Below, one piece after another: positions 1-7,758 of a DNA stretch of 36,089 nt (position 1 is the stretch's first letter; each line of letters begins with the position of its first letter). This stretch comes from Pirellulales bacterium (GTDB lineage: Bacteria; Planctomycetota; Planctomycetia; Pirellulales; JADZDJ01): the NCBI GenBank assembly GCA_035499655.1, contig DATJYL010000223.1, positions 1 to 36,089 on the forward strand, read 5' to 3'. A model generated the notes under the pieces. It did no database searches and was not told the origin of the DNA. It was given only the letters and a program-made list of their open reading frames with translations. Both the position numbers and the translations under genes were made by a program.

Positions 1-232
1 GACTTGACAAAAACGGCGGCGCAATTCTCTGCGGACTTTACCGGTTGCTAGCAGCAAACGCGGCGCTGTGAAGCAAGTTCCGTGCCGCACAATTTCGCGG
101 AAAAAGTTTGGCGAAGAGGAAACAATTTGATGTAAAAAAATGCGCAGAGTGGGCTTGCAAAATTTGCCGCGACAAATATCAATGCGCTGGAAAAACGGCG
201 CGCGAAAGAGATTTGCAGCGACGGGTTGACGT

Positions 233-1000
233 TTAGAACAGCCCAACCAACACATCGTACACCGCATGCGTGCCGACGGCGATGCCGAAGCCGCGATACA
301 AAAAGAGCGCGGCAAAAAACAGACCGGCGGTGGCGCGAAATAGGAAGGCGTACCACTGGAAGGGCTCGCCCAAGGCGCCTACGTGATGGGCGGCGGCGAA
401 AATCAAACTCGACAGCAGGGCGCTGCCGGCCCAGGCCCAAGCTTGTTGACATCCGCACCAGCGCAACACTTGCGCTAGCAGCGGGACCATCATCAGGCGG
501 AAGAGCAATTCTTCATAAATGCCAGCGCCCATGAAGCTAATTAATCGCCGCAGGGCGTTGGCCAGCGTCATTCCCAGCGAGGCGTGCAACACGGCGGGTG
601 GAGCTTCGCGTGTGACCAACGACTGCAAGTTCGCTTGAATCCGCGCAATCACTACCAGCGCCACGGCCAGCAGCACGCATTCGGCCAGCTTGGCGTACAG
701 CACGCCGGGCGCAACGCGCCAGGGTTGCCGTGTCACGTGGTGCCAACCGGCGAGCAGACCCAAAGTTAGCAACGGCAGCAGGAAATATTGGCTGAAGCCC
801 AACAGATCGAGCAGTTGGCGGAGCCAGACATCGGCGCCATTGCGCATGGCTTGGGGTCCGAGCCACAAGACGCCCAGTTCGTACACAATCAACAAAGGCG
901 TTACAAACGCTAGGCTGGTGAGCGGTCGGCGCGATTGCTGCCAATAATCGCCGTAGAATTTGCCAACCGCGATGGAGTTGCTGGTGGTTGCCGCCTGCAT
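233..1000 (-). CDS. CPBP family intramembrane metalloprotease
   Basis: This is a multi-pass membrane protein of the CPBP (CAAX protease and bacteriocin-processing, Abi) family, whose members are intramembrane glutamic/metal proteases. The C-terminal half shows the family motifs in order: EELLFR (the catalytic Glu pair plus Arg), then FAAAHHVG (the first conserved His), then a closing segment GIAVGTHAVYDVL (the second His with Asp). Several hydrophobic segments precede them. The frame can be extended to a TTG at 1081, but the ATG at 1000 gives a normal N-terminus that soon reaches the first membrane helix, so I prefer it. There is no obvious ribosome binding site at either start. The substrate is unknown. 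The gene stands alone; the first 232 bases of the window hold no gene I can support. Confidence 0.87.
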   Translation of the reverse strand: MQAATTSNSIAVGKFYGDYWQQSRRPLTSLAFVTPLLIVYELGVLWLGPQAMRNGADVWLRQLLDLLGFSQYFLLPLLTLGLLAGWHHVTRQPWRVAPGVLYAKLAECVLLAVALVVIARIQANLQSLVTREAPPAVLHASLGMTLANALRRLISFMGAGIYEELLFRLMMVPLLAQVLRWCGCQQAWAWAGSALLSSLIFAAAHHVGALGEPFQWYAFLFRATAGLFFAALFLYRGFGIAVGTHAVYDVLVGLF

Positions 1001-1148
1001 GAACGGTAAGATGAATGCTGTGGATGCGCCGCGCGGCGGGCGAGAAAAGTCGCCGCTGCCCTTGGTCAATACTTCGGACAAAATAACCTTGTCGCTTGAA
1101 GCGCCGCGAGCGAGGCGATTTTGTGAGAACGATCGTTGCTATTGGAAG

Positions 1149-1289
1149 GGTTCAGGGTTCGGGGTTCAGTAAAATACCATCGGCTGATTGCGGCAGCGAT
1201 GTAAGCAGCCATTCATTTCAAATGCGATTTCGGAACGTGTTGAAGTAACATCTCACCGCTGCTTTGGAACTACTGAACCCCGAACCCTA
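1149..1289. repeat. Paired heptamer repeat, GGGTTC(A/G) type
   Basis: A tract with 7-base period (GGTTCAGGGTTCGGGGTTC) at 1149-1167 reappears inverted at 1272-1288. The arms 1154-1170 and 1272-1288 are a perfect 17-base inverted repeat separated by 101 bases. The interior has a weaker nested dyad (GCAGCG...ATGT near 1183-1201, ACAT...CGCTGC near 1248-1263). It lies in the non-coding gap between the CPBP protease and the receiver gene, which contains nothing else I recognise. Confidence 0.8.
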
Positions 1290-1377
1290 CTGCTAAATCC
1301 CCATTCCAAGACAGCGGTGTGCGCCTCTATAATCGGCACAGCTGGAAACGCGCCGCACCCTGTGAGAAACATCCGCC

Positions 1378-1839
1378 ATGGCCAAAACTTCGTCGCCTCG
1401 TAAAAGCCGCATATTGATAGCCGACGACAACGCTCCCAACGTGGAGCTGTTGGAGGCGTTTTTGGCTGAGTTCGATTGCGAAATCGCTGTGGCCGTGGAT
1501 GGGCGCGACACCCTGGACAAGGTAGCGGCTTTCCAGCCCGATTTGATATTGCTGGACATCATGATGCCTAAGCTCAGCGGCTTTGAGGTATGCCGGAAGC
1601 TGAAACAGGACCCCCAAACCAAAGACATTATGGTATTGATGGTGACGGCCCTCAACGAATTGGGGGACATCGAGCGGGCCGTCGATTCCGGCACCGACGA
1701 TTTTTTAAGCAAGCCCGTGAACAAGCTGGAACTGCTGAAGCGGGTGGAAAACATGCTGAAGCTGCATCACGTGACCGACGAATTGGAACGGTTGCGGCGG
1801 TACATCGAGAGGATGGAAGACGGCGCGGGCCCGAAGTGA
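1378..1839 (+). CDS. Stand-alone response regulator receiver protein
   Basis: This is a single CheY-like receiver domain of 153 residues with no output domain. The acidic pocket is D16/D17, the phospho-acceptor is D60 in LLDIMMP, the switch Thr is T90 and the conserved Lys is K112 in SKP, so all catalytic positions for phosphotransfer are present. After the receiver there is a short charged helical tail (about residues 122-153) that may form a coiled coil. It should relay phosphate from a histidine kinase, but no kinase is encoded nearby, so the partner cannot be deduced. The ATG at 1378 directly precedes the fold. The next gene starts about 100 bases downstream on the same strand. Confidence 0.93.
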   Translation: MAKTSSPRKSRILIADDNAPNVELLEAFLAEFDCEIAVAVDGRDTLDKVAAFQPDLILLDIMMPKLSGFEVCRKLKQDPQTKDIMVLMVTALNELGDIERAVDSGTDDFLSKPVNKLELLKRVENMLKLHHVTDELERLRRYIERMEDGAGPK

Positions 1840-1945
1840 CGTTGCCGTGTGGCCAGCGGCGCACTATTCTCTCCCGCAACATTCTGCATTTTGCCTCTGC
1901 CCCCGAATGCTTTGCGTCTGCCCGCTGCCCGGCAAATGCGCTTTC

Positions 1946-2647
1946 ATGGAAACATCGCTGCATCGAGAGCTGAAGCGGATGTACGCCGGCGCGGCGGGGC
2001 GGATGGAGGTTCGCATAGGGCGGTTCCGCGTCGATGCCATCGTGGAAAACGAACGGGAGCGGGAACTCATCGAAATTCAACACGGGCCGCTATGGGCCAT
2101 TCGCGATAAAATTCGGCGGCTGACGCGGCGGCACAGGGTGCGAATAGTCAAACCGATCGTGGGTCGCAAGCTTTTGATCAGGCGGAGCCGGCGCGGCGGA
2201 CCAATCACCGACCGGCGGTTCAGTCCGCGACAGGGCCGGTTGTGCGAGATTTTTGACGAGCTGGTCTATTTCACCCGTGCGTTTCCGCACCGTAATTTAT
2301 CGATGGACGTGCCGCTGGTGGATGTCGAAGAATGGCGTCATCCGCGGCGGCCACGTCGAGGCGGGAGATGGCGGAAATCGTTCACAGTGGAAGATCTCAA
2401 GTTGGTGGCCATTCTGCAAACGTTGCATGTCGCCACGGCGGCGGATTTGCGGCAATTCATTCCGTGCGCGCTGCCGGATCCCTTTCATACGGCACACCTG
2501 GCGACGGGATTGGACGTGCATCGCTGGGAAGCGCAACGCATGGCTTATGTGTTGCGAAAAATGGGCGCTGTGCAAACGGTGGGCAGACAGCGCGGCGCGT
2601 GGTTGTATCGGTGGAATGAAACTGGTGAGTCTTGCCAAGTGGCTTAG
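1946..2647 (+). CDS. CoiA-like PD-(D/E)XK nuclease fold protein with C-terminal winged helix
   Basis: I recognise no named family for this 233-residue protein. The N-terminal part has the layout of a PD-(D/E)XK nuclease: E8 in the first helix (LHRELKRMY), D30 in RFRVDAIV, and E43-I-Q45 in ELIEIQHG, followed by a conserved-looking IRDKIRRL helix with K55. An ExQ signature in place of ExK is known from CoiA-type competence nucleases. A very basic middle segment (about residues 70-95) follows, and the C-terminal 75 residues (EDLKLVAILQTLHVATAADL onward) look like a winged-helix DNA-binding domain. The frame extends upstream to 1847, but ATG 1946 begins exactly at the fold. The gene ends 2 bases from the convergent glgC stop. 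A DNA or RNA processing role is inference. Confidence 0.72.
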   Translation: METSLHRELKRMYAGAAGRMEVRIGRFRVDAIVENERERELIEIQHGPLWAIRDKIRRLTRRHRVRIVKPIVGRKLLIRRSRRGGPITDRRFSPRQGRLCEIFDELVYFTRAFPHRNLSMDVPLVDVEEWRHPRRPRRGGRWRKSFTVEDLKLVAILQTLHVATAADLRQFIPCALPDPFHTAHLATGLDVHRWEAQRMAYVLRKMGAVQTVGRQRGAWLYRWNETGESCQVA

Positions 2648-2649
2648 AA

Positions 2650-3939
2650 TCACATCTGCTCGGCCGGTTCGGCTTCGAAAAAGTGTTCGACGCCTTCGGC
2701 CTTGGCGATGACGGTGACGCCTTTTTCGGTAACCGTGAAGCCGCGGGCGCGGTCTTGTTCAGCATCGTAGCCGATCATCGTGCCCGGGGGAATGTGGACC
2801 CGTTTGTCGATGATGGCGCGGCGGACGAACGTGTGGCGTCCGATGTCGACGCCTTCGAATAAAATGGAATCTTCAACTTTGGCAAAGCTGTTGATGCGGA
2901 CGTTGGGGCCGAGAATGGAGCGTCGGACGTGGCCGCCGGAAACAATGCAGCCGTTGCAGACGACACTATCGAGCGCTTCGCCGCGACGGGCATCGGGGCC
3001 ATCTTCGGCAAACACAAATTTTGGCGGCGGATAATTCGGCTGGTACGTACGGATGGGCCATTGCATATCGTACATATTCAGCAGCGGATCGACGGCCACT
3101 AAATCCATGTTGGCTTCGTAGTAAGCATCCAACGTGCCGACATCGCGCCAGTAGGCGTCTTGCTTGCGGTTTTCGTCATGGAAGGGAAAGGCAAACACCC
3201 GGTGCGTGTCGACAATGGACGGCAGGATATTTCGGCCGAAATCGTGCTGGCTGCCGGGTTGCGTCGCGTCGAGGCATAACTGCTCGAACAAAAACCTCGC
3301 GCCGAAGACGTAAATGCCCATCGAGGCCAGGCAATGTCGTGAATCGCCGGGAATGGTTTTGGCCTGGGGATTTTTTTCCTCGAAGCTAGTGACTCGGCCA
3401 TCGACTTCCATTTCGACCACGCCGAAATGCCGCGATTCCTGGGCCGGGACGCGCAGCACGCCGACGGTGACGTCGGCGTTTTTTTCGAGGTGCGCTTGCA
3501 CCATGGAGTCGTAATTCATTTTGTAAATGTGATCGCCGGCCAGGATGACCACATAATCGGGGCGTTCTTTTTCCAGGGTGTAAATGTTTTGATAAACGGC
3601 GTCGGCGGTTCCTTGGTACCAATGTTCGTCGATGCGCTGCTGCGGCGGCAACACGTCGATAAACTCGTCCAGTTCGCGGCAGAGCAATTGCTTCCAGCCG
3701 AGGGTGAGATGCCGATCGAGACTGCTGGCCTTGTACTGCGTGAGGACCAGCACCTTGCGGAGGCCACTGTTCAGGCAATTCGACAAGGTGAAATCGATAA
3801 TGCGGTACAGGCCGCCGAAGGGAACGGCCGGCTTGGCCCGGTCGCGTGTCAACGGCTCCAAGCGCGTCCCTTTGCCACCGGCTAGGATGACTGCTAAGAT
3901 GCTGGGCCGCTTGACCTGGCCATTCAATAAATGATGCAT
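2650..3939 (-). CDS. glgC: Glucose-1-phosphate adenylyltransferase
   Basis: ADP-glucose pyrophosphorylase makes ADP-glucose from ATP and glucose 1-phosphate, the committed step of bacterial glycogen synthesis. The N-terminal nucleotidyltransferase domain has AVILAGGKGTRL, then KPAVPFGGLYRIIDF, WYQGTADAVYQN, the metal/nucleotide-site AGDHIYKMNY, and YWRDVGTLDAYYEANMDL. A left-handed beta-helix follows, with repeated hexad-like turns (VVCNGCIVSGG, SILGPNVRI, SILFEGVDIG). The length (429 residues) is usual. The ATG at 3939 is preferred over a start at 3963 because GGAGAG lies 8 bases upstream of it. It is the last gene of a minus-strand run after hpt and a glycosyltransferase; the phosphohexomutase further along the window could supply its substrate. 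Confidence 0.96.
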   Translation of the reverse strand: MHHLLNGQVKRPSILAVILAGGKGTRLEPLTRDRAKPAVPFGGLYRIIDFTLSNCLNSGLRKVLVLTQYKASSLDRHLTLGWKQLLCRELDEFIDVLPPQQRIDEHWYQGTADAVYQNIYTLEKERPDYVVILAGDHIYKMNYDSMVQAHLEKNADVTVGVLRVPAQESRHFGVVEMEVDGRVTSFEEKNPQAKTIPGDSRHCLASMGIYVFGARFLFEQLCLDATQPGSQHDFGRNILPSIVDTHRVFAFPFHDENRKQDAYWRDVGTLDAYYEANMDLVAVDPLLNMYDMQWPIRTYQPNYPPPKFVFAEDGPDARRGEALDSVVCNGCIVSGGHVRRSILGPNVRINSFAKVEDSILFEGVDIGRHTFVRRAIIDKRVHIPPGTMIGYDAEQDRARGFTVTEKGVTVIAKAEGVEHFFEAEPAEQM

Positions 3940-4052
3940 TACAGACTCTCCAAGTACCGCCAAACCTGGGGCCTTCCATTCTAACGCAGGTCAGCGTGGG
4001 GGCAAACGGGAAAGTTTTAAAGTCGTGGGTCAATTTGAATGCGCGACATGCG

Positions 4053-5147
4053 TCACAGTTCTTCGTACACCTTTGTGTAAGCTGCGAGCAGTTGGGGCGC
4101 CGCATGAAACTGTTGGACGCGGCGCTGTGCGGTTTCGCCCAGGCGTTGAGCCAAAACCAAATTTTCCAACAACGGCAGAGTGGCGCGGGCAAAACCGGCG
4201 CGTTCGGTAAGCGGGACGAGAAAGCCGGTTTCGGCGGGGACGACCAATTCGCGATTGCCGGCGGCATCGGCGGCAACGACGGGAACGCCGGCGGCCATTG
4301 CTTCCAGCACGGCGCTGGAGTGACCTTCGCGGTCACCGGCTTGCCAGAGCACATCAACGTGCTGCAACAAGCAGGGCACATCGTCGCGAACACCAAGAAA
4401 ATGCACGCGGCTATCGATTTGGTTCAGCCGGGCATATCGCTCCAAGCGATTTTGCAACGGGCCTTGGCCGATGATCAACAAATGTGCGGGTACACCAACT
4501 GCTTTCAATTGATCGGTGGCCCAAATCAATTCCTTGATTCGTTTTTGCTTTTCCAAGCGTCCCACGAAGGCAATCAGTTTAGCCTCCGCGGGGAGGCCGA
4601 GCTCCGCAAGCAAATCGCTGCGAGAAAGTGCGCACGGCGGTGGCGCATCGGCGGCGTTGGGAATGAGCGTGAACTTTTCGGCCGGCAACCCGTGTGCGAC
4701 GCAAGCATTTTTCACGGCCACCGAATTGGCGATGATCCGTTGAGTGCGGCGCGTCAGGCGCCGGTCGATGGCCCATTGGAAATCGACTTTCCAAGTGTCG
4801 ACGGTTCGTTCCGTGGCAATAATGCCTTTCACTCCGGCAGCAAGTGCCGCAGCCCGACCGTAGGCGTTAGCGTGGAACTGCCACGTTTGGACAAGATCGG
4901 GCTGTAAGCGATCGATGTGTTTTCGCAGGCGACTAAAAGCCAGAGGGTCGAGAAGCCAGCGCCGGCCGATGACGGCCACATCGATTCCGGTGCTTTGTAA
5001 ATCCGCCGTGGCGTGTCCGCCGCAGTTCAATGCCGCGACGTGCAATTCGAATTTCTCGCGCGCTAACCCGGCCGCTAACAGCTTTAATTGCGATGTCGTC
5101 CCGCTGGGTTGCAGATCGGAAACGATGTACAGTATGCGACGGGTCAC
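4053..5147 (-). CDS. Glycosyltransferase family 4 protein
   Basis: This is a GT-B fold glycosyltransferase of 364 residues. The N-terminal domain starts with RRILYIVSDLQPSGTTSQL, typical of the acceptor-side Rossmann domain with its glycine/serine loop. The C-terminal domain has LIAFVGRLEKQKRIKELIWA and the nucleotide-sugar E-x7-E motif in GDREGHSSAVLEAMAAGVPV, followed by AADAAGNRELV. These are the marks of the GT4 family (retaining transferases acting on lipopolysaccharide, exopolysaccharide or glycolipid). The donor and acceptor cannot be read from the sequence. The start is GTG; the ribosome binding site is weak. It lies between hpt (87 bases upstream) and glgC (113 bases downstream) on the same strand, so co-transcription is plausible but a shared pathway is not implied. 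Confidence 0.9.
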   Translation of the reverse strand: MTRRILYIVSDLQPSGTTSQLKLLAAGLAREKFELHVAALNCGGHATADLQSTGIDVAVIGRRWLLDPLAFSRLRKHIDRLQPDLVQTWQFHANAYGRAAALAAGVKGIIATERTVDTWKVDFQWAIDRRLTRRTQRIIANSVAVKNACVAHGLPAEKFTLIPNAADAPPPCALSRSDLLAELGLPAEAKLIAFVGRLEKQKRIKELIWATDQLKAVGVPAHLLIIGQGPLQNRLERYARLNQIDSRVHFLGVRDDVPCLLQHVDVLWQAGDREGHSSAVLEAMAAGVPVVAADAAGNRELVVPAETGFLVPLTERAGFARATLPLLENLVLAQRLGETAQRRVQQFHAAPQLLAAYTKVYEEL

Positions 5148-5234
5148 AGAGGCAAATCATCGACAGGGTGAAAAGATGACGGGCAATCTCCGGCGAGCGC
5201 TGGCCGTTGCGGGAATTGCGCGCTGCAAACTTGT

Positions 5235-5768
5235 TCAATGCACTTTTTGCCCGATTTCGTGTTCTTCCAGCGCGGCCAGGTACGGCAGATTGCGGTAGGC
5301 GTCTTGATAATCTAGTCCATAACCGACGACGAACGCATTGGGAATTTCGAAGCCGACATATTCCGGCTCCATCATCACCGCCTGACGTCCTTGCTTGCGC
5401 AACAGCACGGCACAGCGGACACTGGCGGGGTTGTGTTTGCGAAGTTCGTCGACCAGGGCGATCAGCGTTTTGCCGGTATCAAAAATATCGTCGATCAACA
5501 GCACGTGCCGTCCTTTCACGTCGGGCAGCAGATCGAAGTTGATGGTCAACTGTCCCGGGTCAATGGCCGCGCCACGATAGCTGGAGGCCTGCACCAAACC
5601 GACGCGCAGCGGCATGATTAGGCGGCGAATTAAATCAGCCAAGAGGACAATGCTGCCGGTGAGCACGCCGACAATGATGAGCGGCTGACCGTTGTAGAAT
5701 TGGTTGATTTCCTGACCGAGGCGATCGACGCCGGCGTGCAATTGGTCGGCAGTAAGAACGGTTTTCAC
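5235..5768 (-). CDS. hpt: Hypoxanthine phosphoribosyltransferase
   Basis: This purine salvage enzyme joins hypoxanthine or guanine to PRPP. The PRPP-binding loop is LLIDDIFDTGKTL, the canonical type I phosphoribosyltransferase motif; PLIIVGVLTGSIVLLADLIR carries the N-terminal pyrophosphate loop; SSYRGA is the flexible-loop region; EYVGFEIPNAFVVGYGLDY is the C-terminal base-binding segment typical of bacterial Hpt. The length from GTG 5768 is 177 residues, normal for the family. I chose that GTG because GGAAGGA lies 6 bases before it; a longer reading from TTG 5813 has no comparable site. It heads the minus-strand run hpt-GT4-glgC and is divergent from the fucosidase gene. Confidence 0.95.
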   Translation of the reverse strand: MKTVLTADQLHAGVDRLGQEINQFYNGQPLIIVGVLTGSIVLLADLIRRLIMPLRVGLVQASSYRGAAIDPGQLTINFDLLPDVKGRHVLLIDDIFDTGKTLIALVDELRKHNPASVRCAVLLRKQGRQAVMMEPEYVGFEIPNAFVVGYGLDYQDAYRNLPYLAALEEHEIGQKVH

Positions 5769-6000
5769 GAAGGATCCTTCCGGTGGATTTTTTGGGGAAT
5801 CGCGCCACGGCAAAATATAGCAGCCGCCATTTTAGGAGCGACCTGGAAAAATTGCGAGGAGCGAAAGCAAGAATTTAGCGCTAATTGTCGCGATGAACGT
5901 GGTCGGCGAAAGCAGCTTGTGGCCGCCAGTTGCAGCATTTATAGTTTGGTTAGGGATGTCCTTTTGGTGCAAATCAAACTTCTTTCAGAGGAAGACGCCC

Positions 6001-7680
6001 ATGCGCTGGTTGAAGCGGCGGCTGAACTTTCGAAGCGGCTGTGCCGCGGTCTGCGCTGCGCTGGCCGCGCTCATCGCTTGGGCAACATTCGCTGCCGATG
6101 TCGATTTAACCAAAGCCATTCAAACATCGGCGGAGCGGAACATCGCGGCTGGACCGTTTCAGCCCACGTGGGAATCGCTCGAGCAGAATTATCATTGTCC
6201 GGATTGGTTTCGGGACGCCAAGTTCGGCATTTGGGCGCACTGGACTGCGCAGTGCGTGCCGGAACAAGGCGATTGGTACGCGCGCCGGATGTATATTCAG
6301 GGAGACAAAGATTATCAATATCAGGTGGCGCATTACGGACATCCGTCGGAGTTTGGCTTCAAAGACATCGACAACCTGTGGCACGCCGAGAATTGGGATC
6401 CCGAAAAGCTGATGCAGCTTTATAAAGCGGCGGGGGCCAAGTATTTTGTCGCGCTGGCAAACCATCACGACAACTTCGACAATTACGATTCGAAGTATCA
6501 CGAGTGGAACTCGGTGCGCGTGGGACCTCATAAAGACATTGTGGGCACGTGGGCTAAGGTGGCCCGCGAAAATGGGTTGCGGTTTGGCGTGACGAACCAT
6601 TCGGCGCATGCCTGGCATTGGTTTCAGACCGCGTACGGTTACGACGCCGAGGGGGACAAAGCCGGCGTGCCGTACGACGGTTTTTTGACCATGGCTGACG
6701 GGAAAGGGAAATGGTGGGAAGGATTGGATCCGCAGGAGTTATACACGGGGCCGAACATGGTGATGCCTCCGGGGCTGAAAACGATTAAGGAAGGACAAGA
6801 CTGGCATAATCAGCACGACCGCAAGTGGACGGAAGAGCCGCCGCCGGATAATCCCAAATTTGTGAACACGTGGTTTTTGCGGTGCCAGGACTTGGTCGAT
6901 AAATACCATCCTGATTTGCTGTATTTTGACGACACGGAGTTGCCGCTGGGCCAGACGGGATTGGACATCGCGGCCCATTATTACAATTCGAACATGTCGG
7001 CTCACGCCGGCCATTTGGAGGCGGTGCTCGATGCGAAGAAGTTGAAGCCGGAACATCGTGCCGGGCTGGTGGAAGATTACGAGCGCGGGTTTAGCGACCA
7101 AATTCAACCTGATCCGTGGCAAACCGACACGTGTATTGGCCAGTGGCACTACGACCGGGGCACGTTCGAGCGACATCGGTATAAGACCGTCGGCCAGGTG
7201 GTGCGGATGCTGGTGGACATCGTGAGCAAGAACGGCAACTTGCTGCTGAATATTCCGGTGAAGGGGGACGGCACGATCGACAGCGATGAAGTCGCTGTTT
7301 TGCAAGGCCTGGCGAAATGGATGGATGTCAATGGTGAAGGAATTTTCGGCACGCGGCCGTGGACGGTGTATGGCGAAGGACCGACGAAAGTAACCGGCGG
7401 CATGTTTAATGAAGGGCGCGTGAAATATACGGCCGACGATTTGCGCTTTACGACTAAAGACGGCACACTGTATGTGTTTTGCCTGGGCCTGCCGACCGGC
7501 GAGGTGAACGTGAAGGCGTTGGGATTGTCAGCTGCGACAACCAAACCGGTGTCGGATATTAAGCTGTTGGGCAGCGACCAGAAGTTGAAGTGGGAGCAGA
7601 CGGACGAGGGGCTCACGATTCACCCCCCGGAGAAATTTGCCAGCGAAGAAGTGGCGGCGTTTCGGGTGAATTTCAAATGA
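6001..7680 (+). CDS. Exported GH29 alpha-L-fucosidase
   Basis: This is a glycoside hydrolase family 29 enzyme that releases L-fucose from glycans by a retaining mechanism. A signal peptide is evident (basic MRWLKRRL, hydrophobic CAAVCAALAALIAW, then an Ala-rich end near residue 32), so it acts in the periplasm or outside. Family blocks follow in order: WFRDAKFGIWAHW, YFVALANHHDNFDNYDSKY, DIVGTWAKVARENGLRFG, and YHPDLLYFDD, where D310 aligns with the nucleophile Asp. VRMLVDIVSKNGNLLLNIP is the end of the barrel, followed by a beta-sandwich-like C-terminal domain. The start at 6001 has AGAGGA 9 bases upstream; an in-frame start at 5893 is less likely. It could supply sugar scavenged from algal fucans, a known planctomycete habit, but the substrate is inferred. 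Confidence 0.92.
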   Translation: MRWLKRRLNFRSGCAAVCAALAALIAWATFAADVDLTKAIQTSAERNIAAGPFQPTWESLEQNYHCPDWFRDAKFGIWAHWTAQCVPEQGDWYARRMYIQGDKDYQYQVAHYGHPSEFGFKDIDNLWHAENWDPEKLMQLYKAAGAKYFVALANHHDNFDNYDSKYHEWNSVRVGPHKDIVGTWAKVARENGLRFGVTNHSAHAWHWFQTAYGYDAEGDKAGVPYDGFLTMADGKGKWWEGLDPQELYTGPNMVMPPGLKTIKEGQDWHNQHDRKWTEEPPPDNPKFVNTWFLRCQDLVDKYHPDLLYFDDTELPLGQTGLDIAAHYYNSNMSAHAGHLEAVLDAKKLKPEHRAGLVEDYERGFSDQIQPDPWQTDTCIGQWHYDRGTFERHRYKTVGQVVRMLVDIVSKNGNLLLNIPVKGDGTIDSDEVAVLQGLAKWMDVNGEGIFGTRPWTVYGEGPTKVTGGMFNEGRVKYTADDLRFTTKDGTLYVFCLGLPTGEVNVKALGLSAATTKPVSDIKLLGSDQKLKWEQTDEGLTIHPPEKFASEEVAAFRVNFK

Positions 7681-7694
7681 TCCGGTGGATGGAG

Positions 7695-7757
7695 AATGAC
7701 CAATGACCAAACGGCCGGCGAGCATAACACTCATTGGTCATTGGGACTTGGTCATTC
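7695..7757. repeat. Paired heptamer repeat, TGACCAA type
   Basis: A TGACCAA tract at 7695-7710 is repeated inverted at 7731-7756 (TCATTGG TCATTGGGACTTGG TCATT), with a 20-base spacer. The element fills nearly the whole 78-base gap between the converging fucosidase and phosphohexomutase genes and can fold into a hairpin, so it may also act as a bidirectional transcription stop. There is no T-run. Confidence 0.8.
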
Positions 7758-7758
7758 C

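Noticed and set aside
48-458. A minus-strand frame at the window start
   Set aside because: It overlaps the CPBP protease gene in another frame and its translation is Arg-rich without any domain.
3996-4907. A 303-codon open frame on the plus strand
   Set aside because: It is antisense to the GT4 glycosyltransferase, which has clear GT-B motifs. No domain is seen in the antisense frame.
7695-7757. TGACCAA repeats as a CRISPR array
   Set aside because: The units are 7 bases, in near-direct tandem and inverted pairs, with no spacers of constant length and no cas genes in the window.
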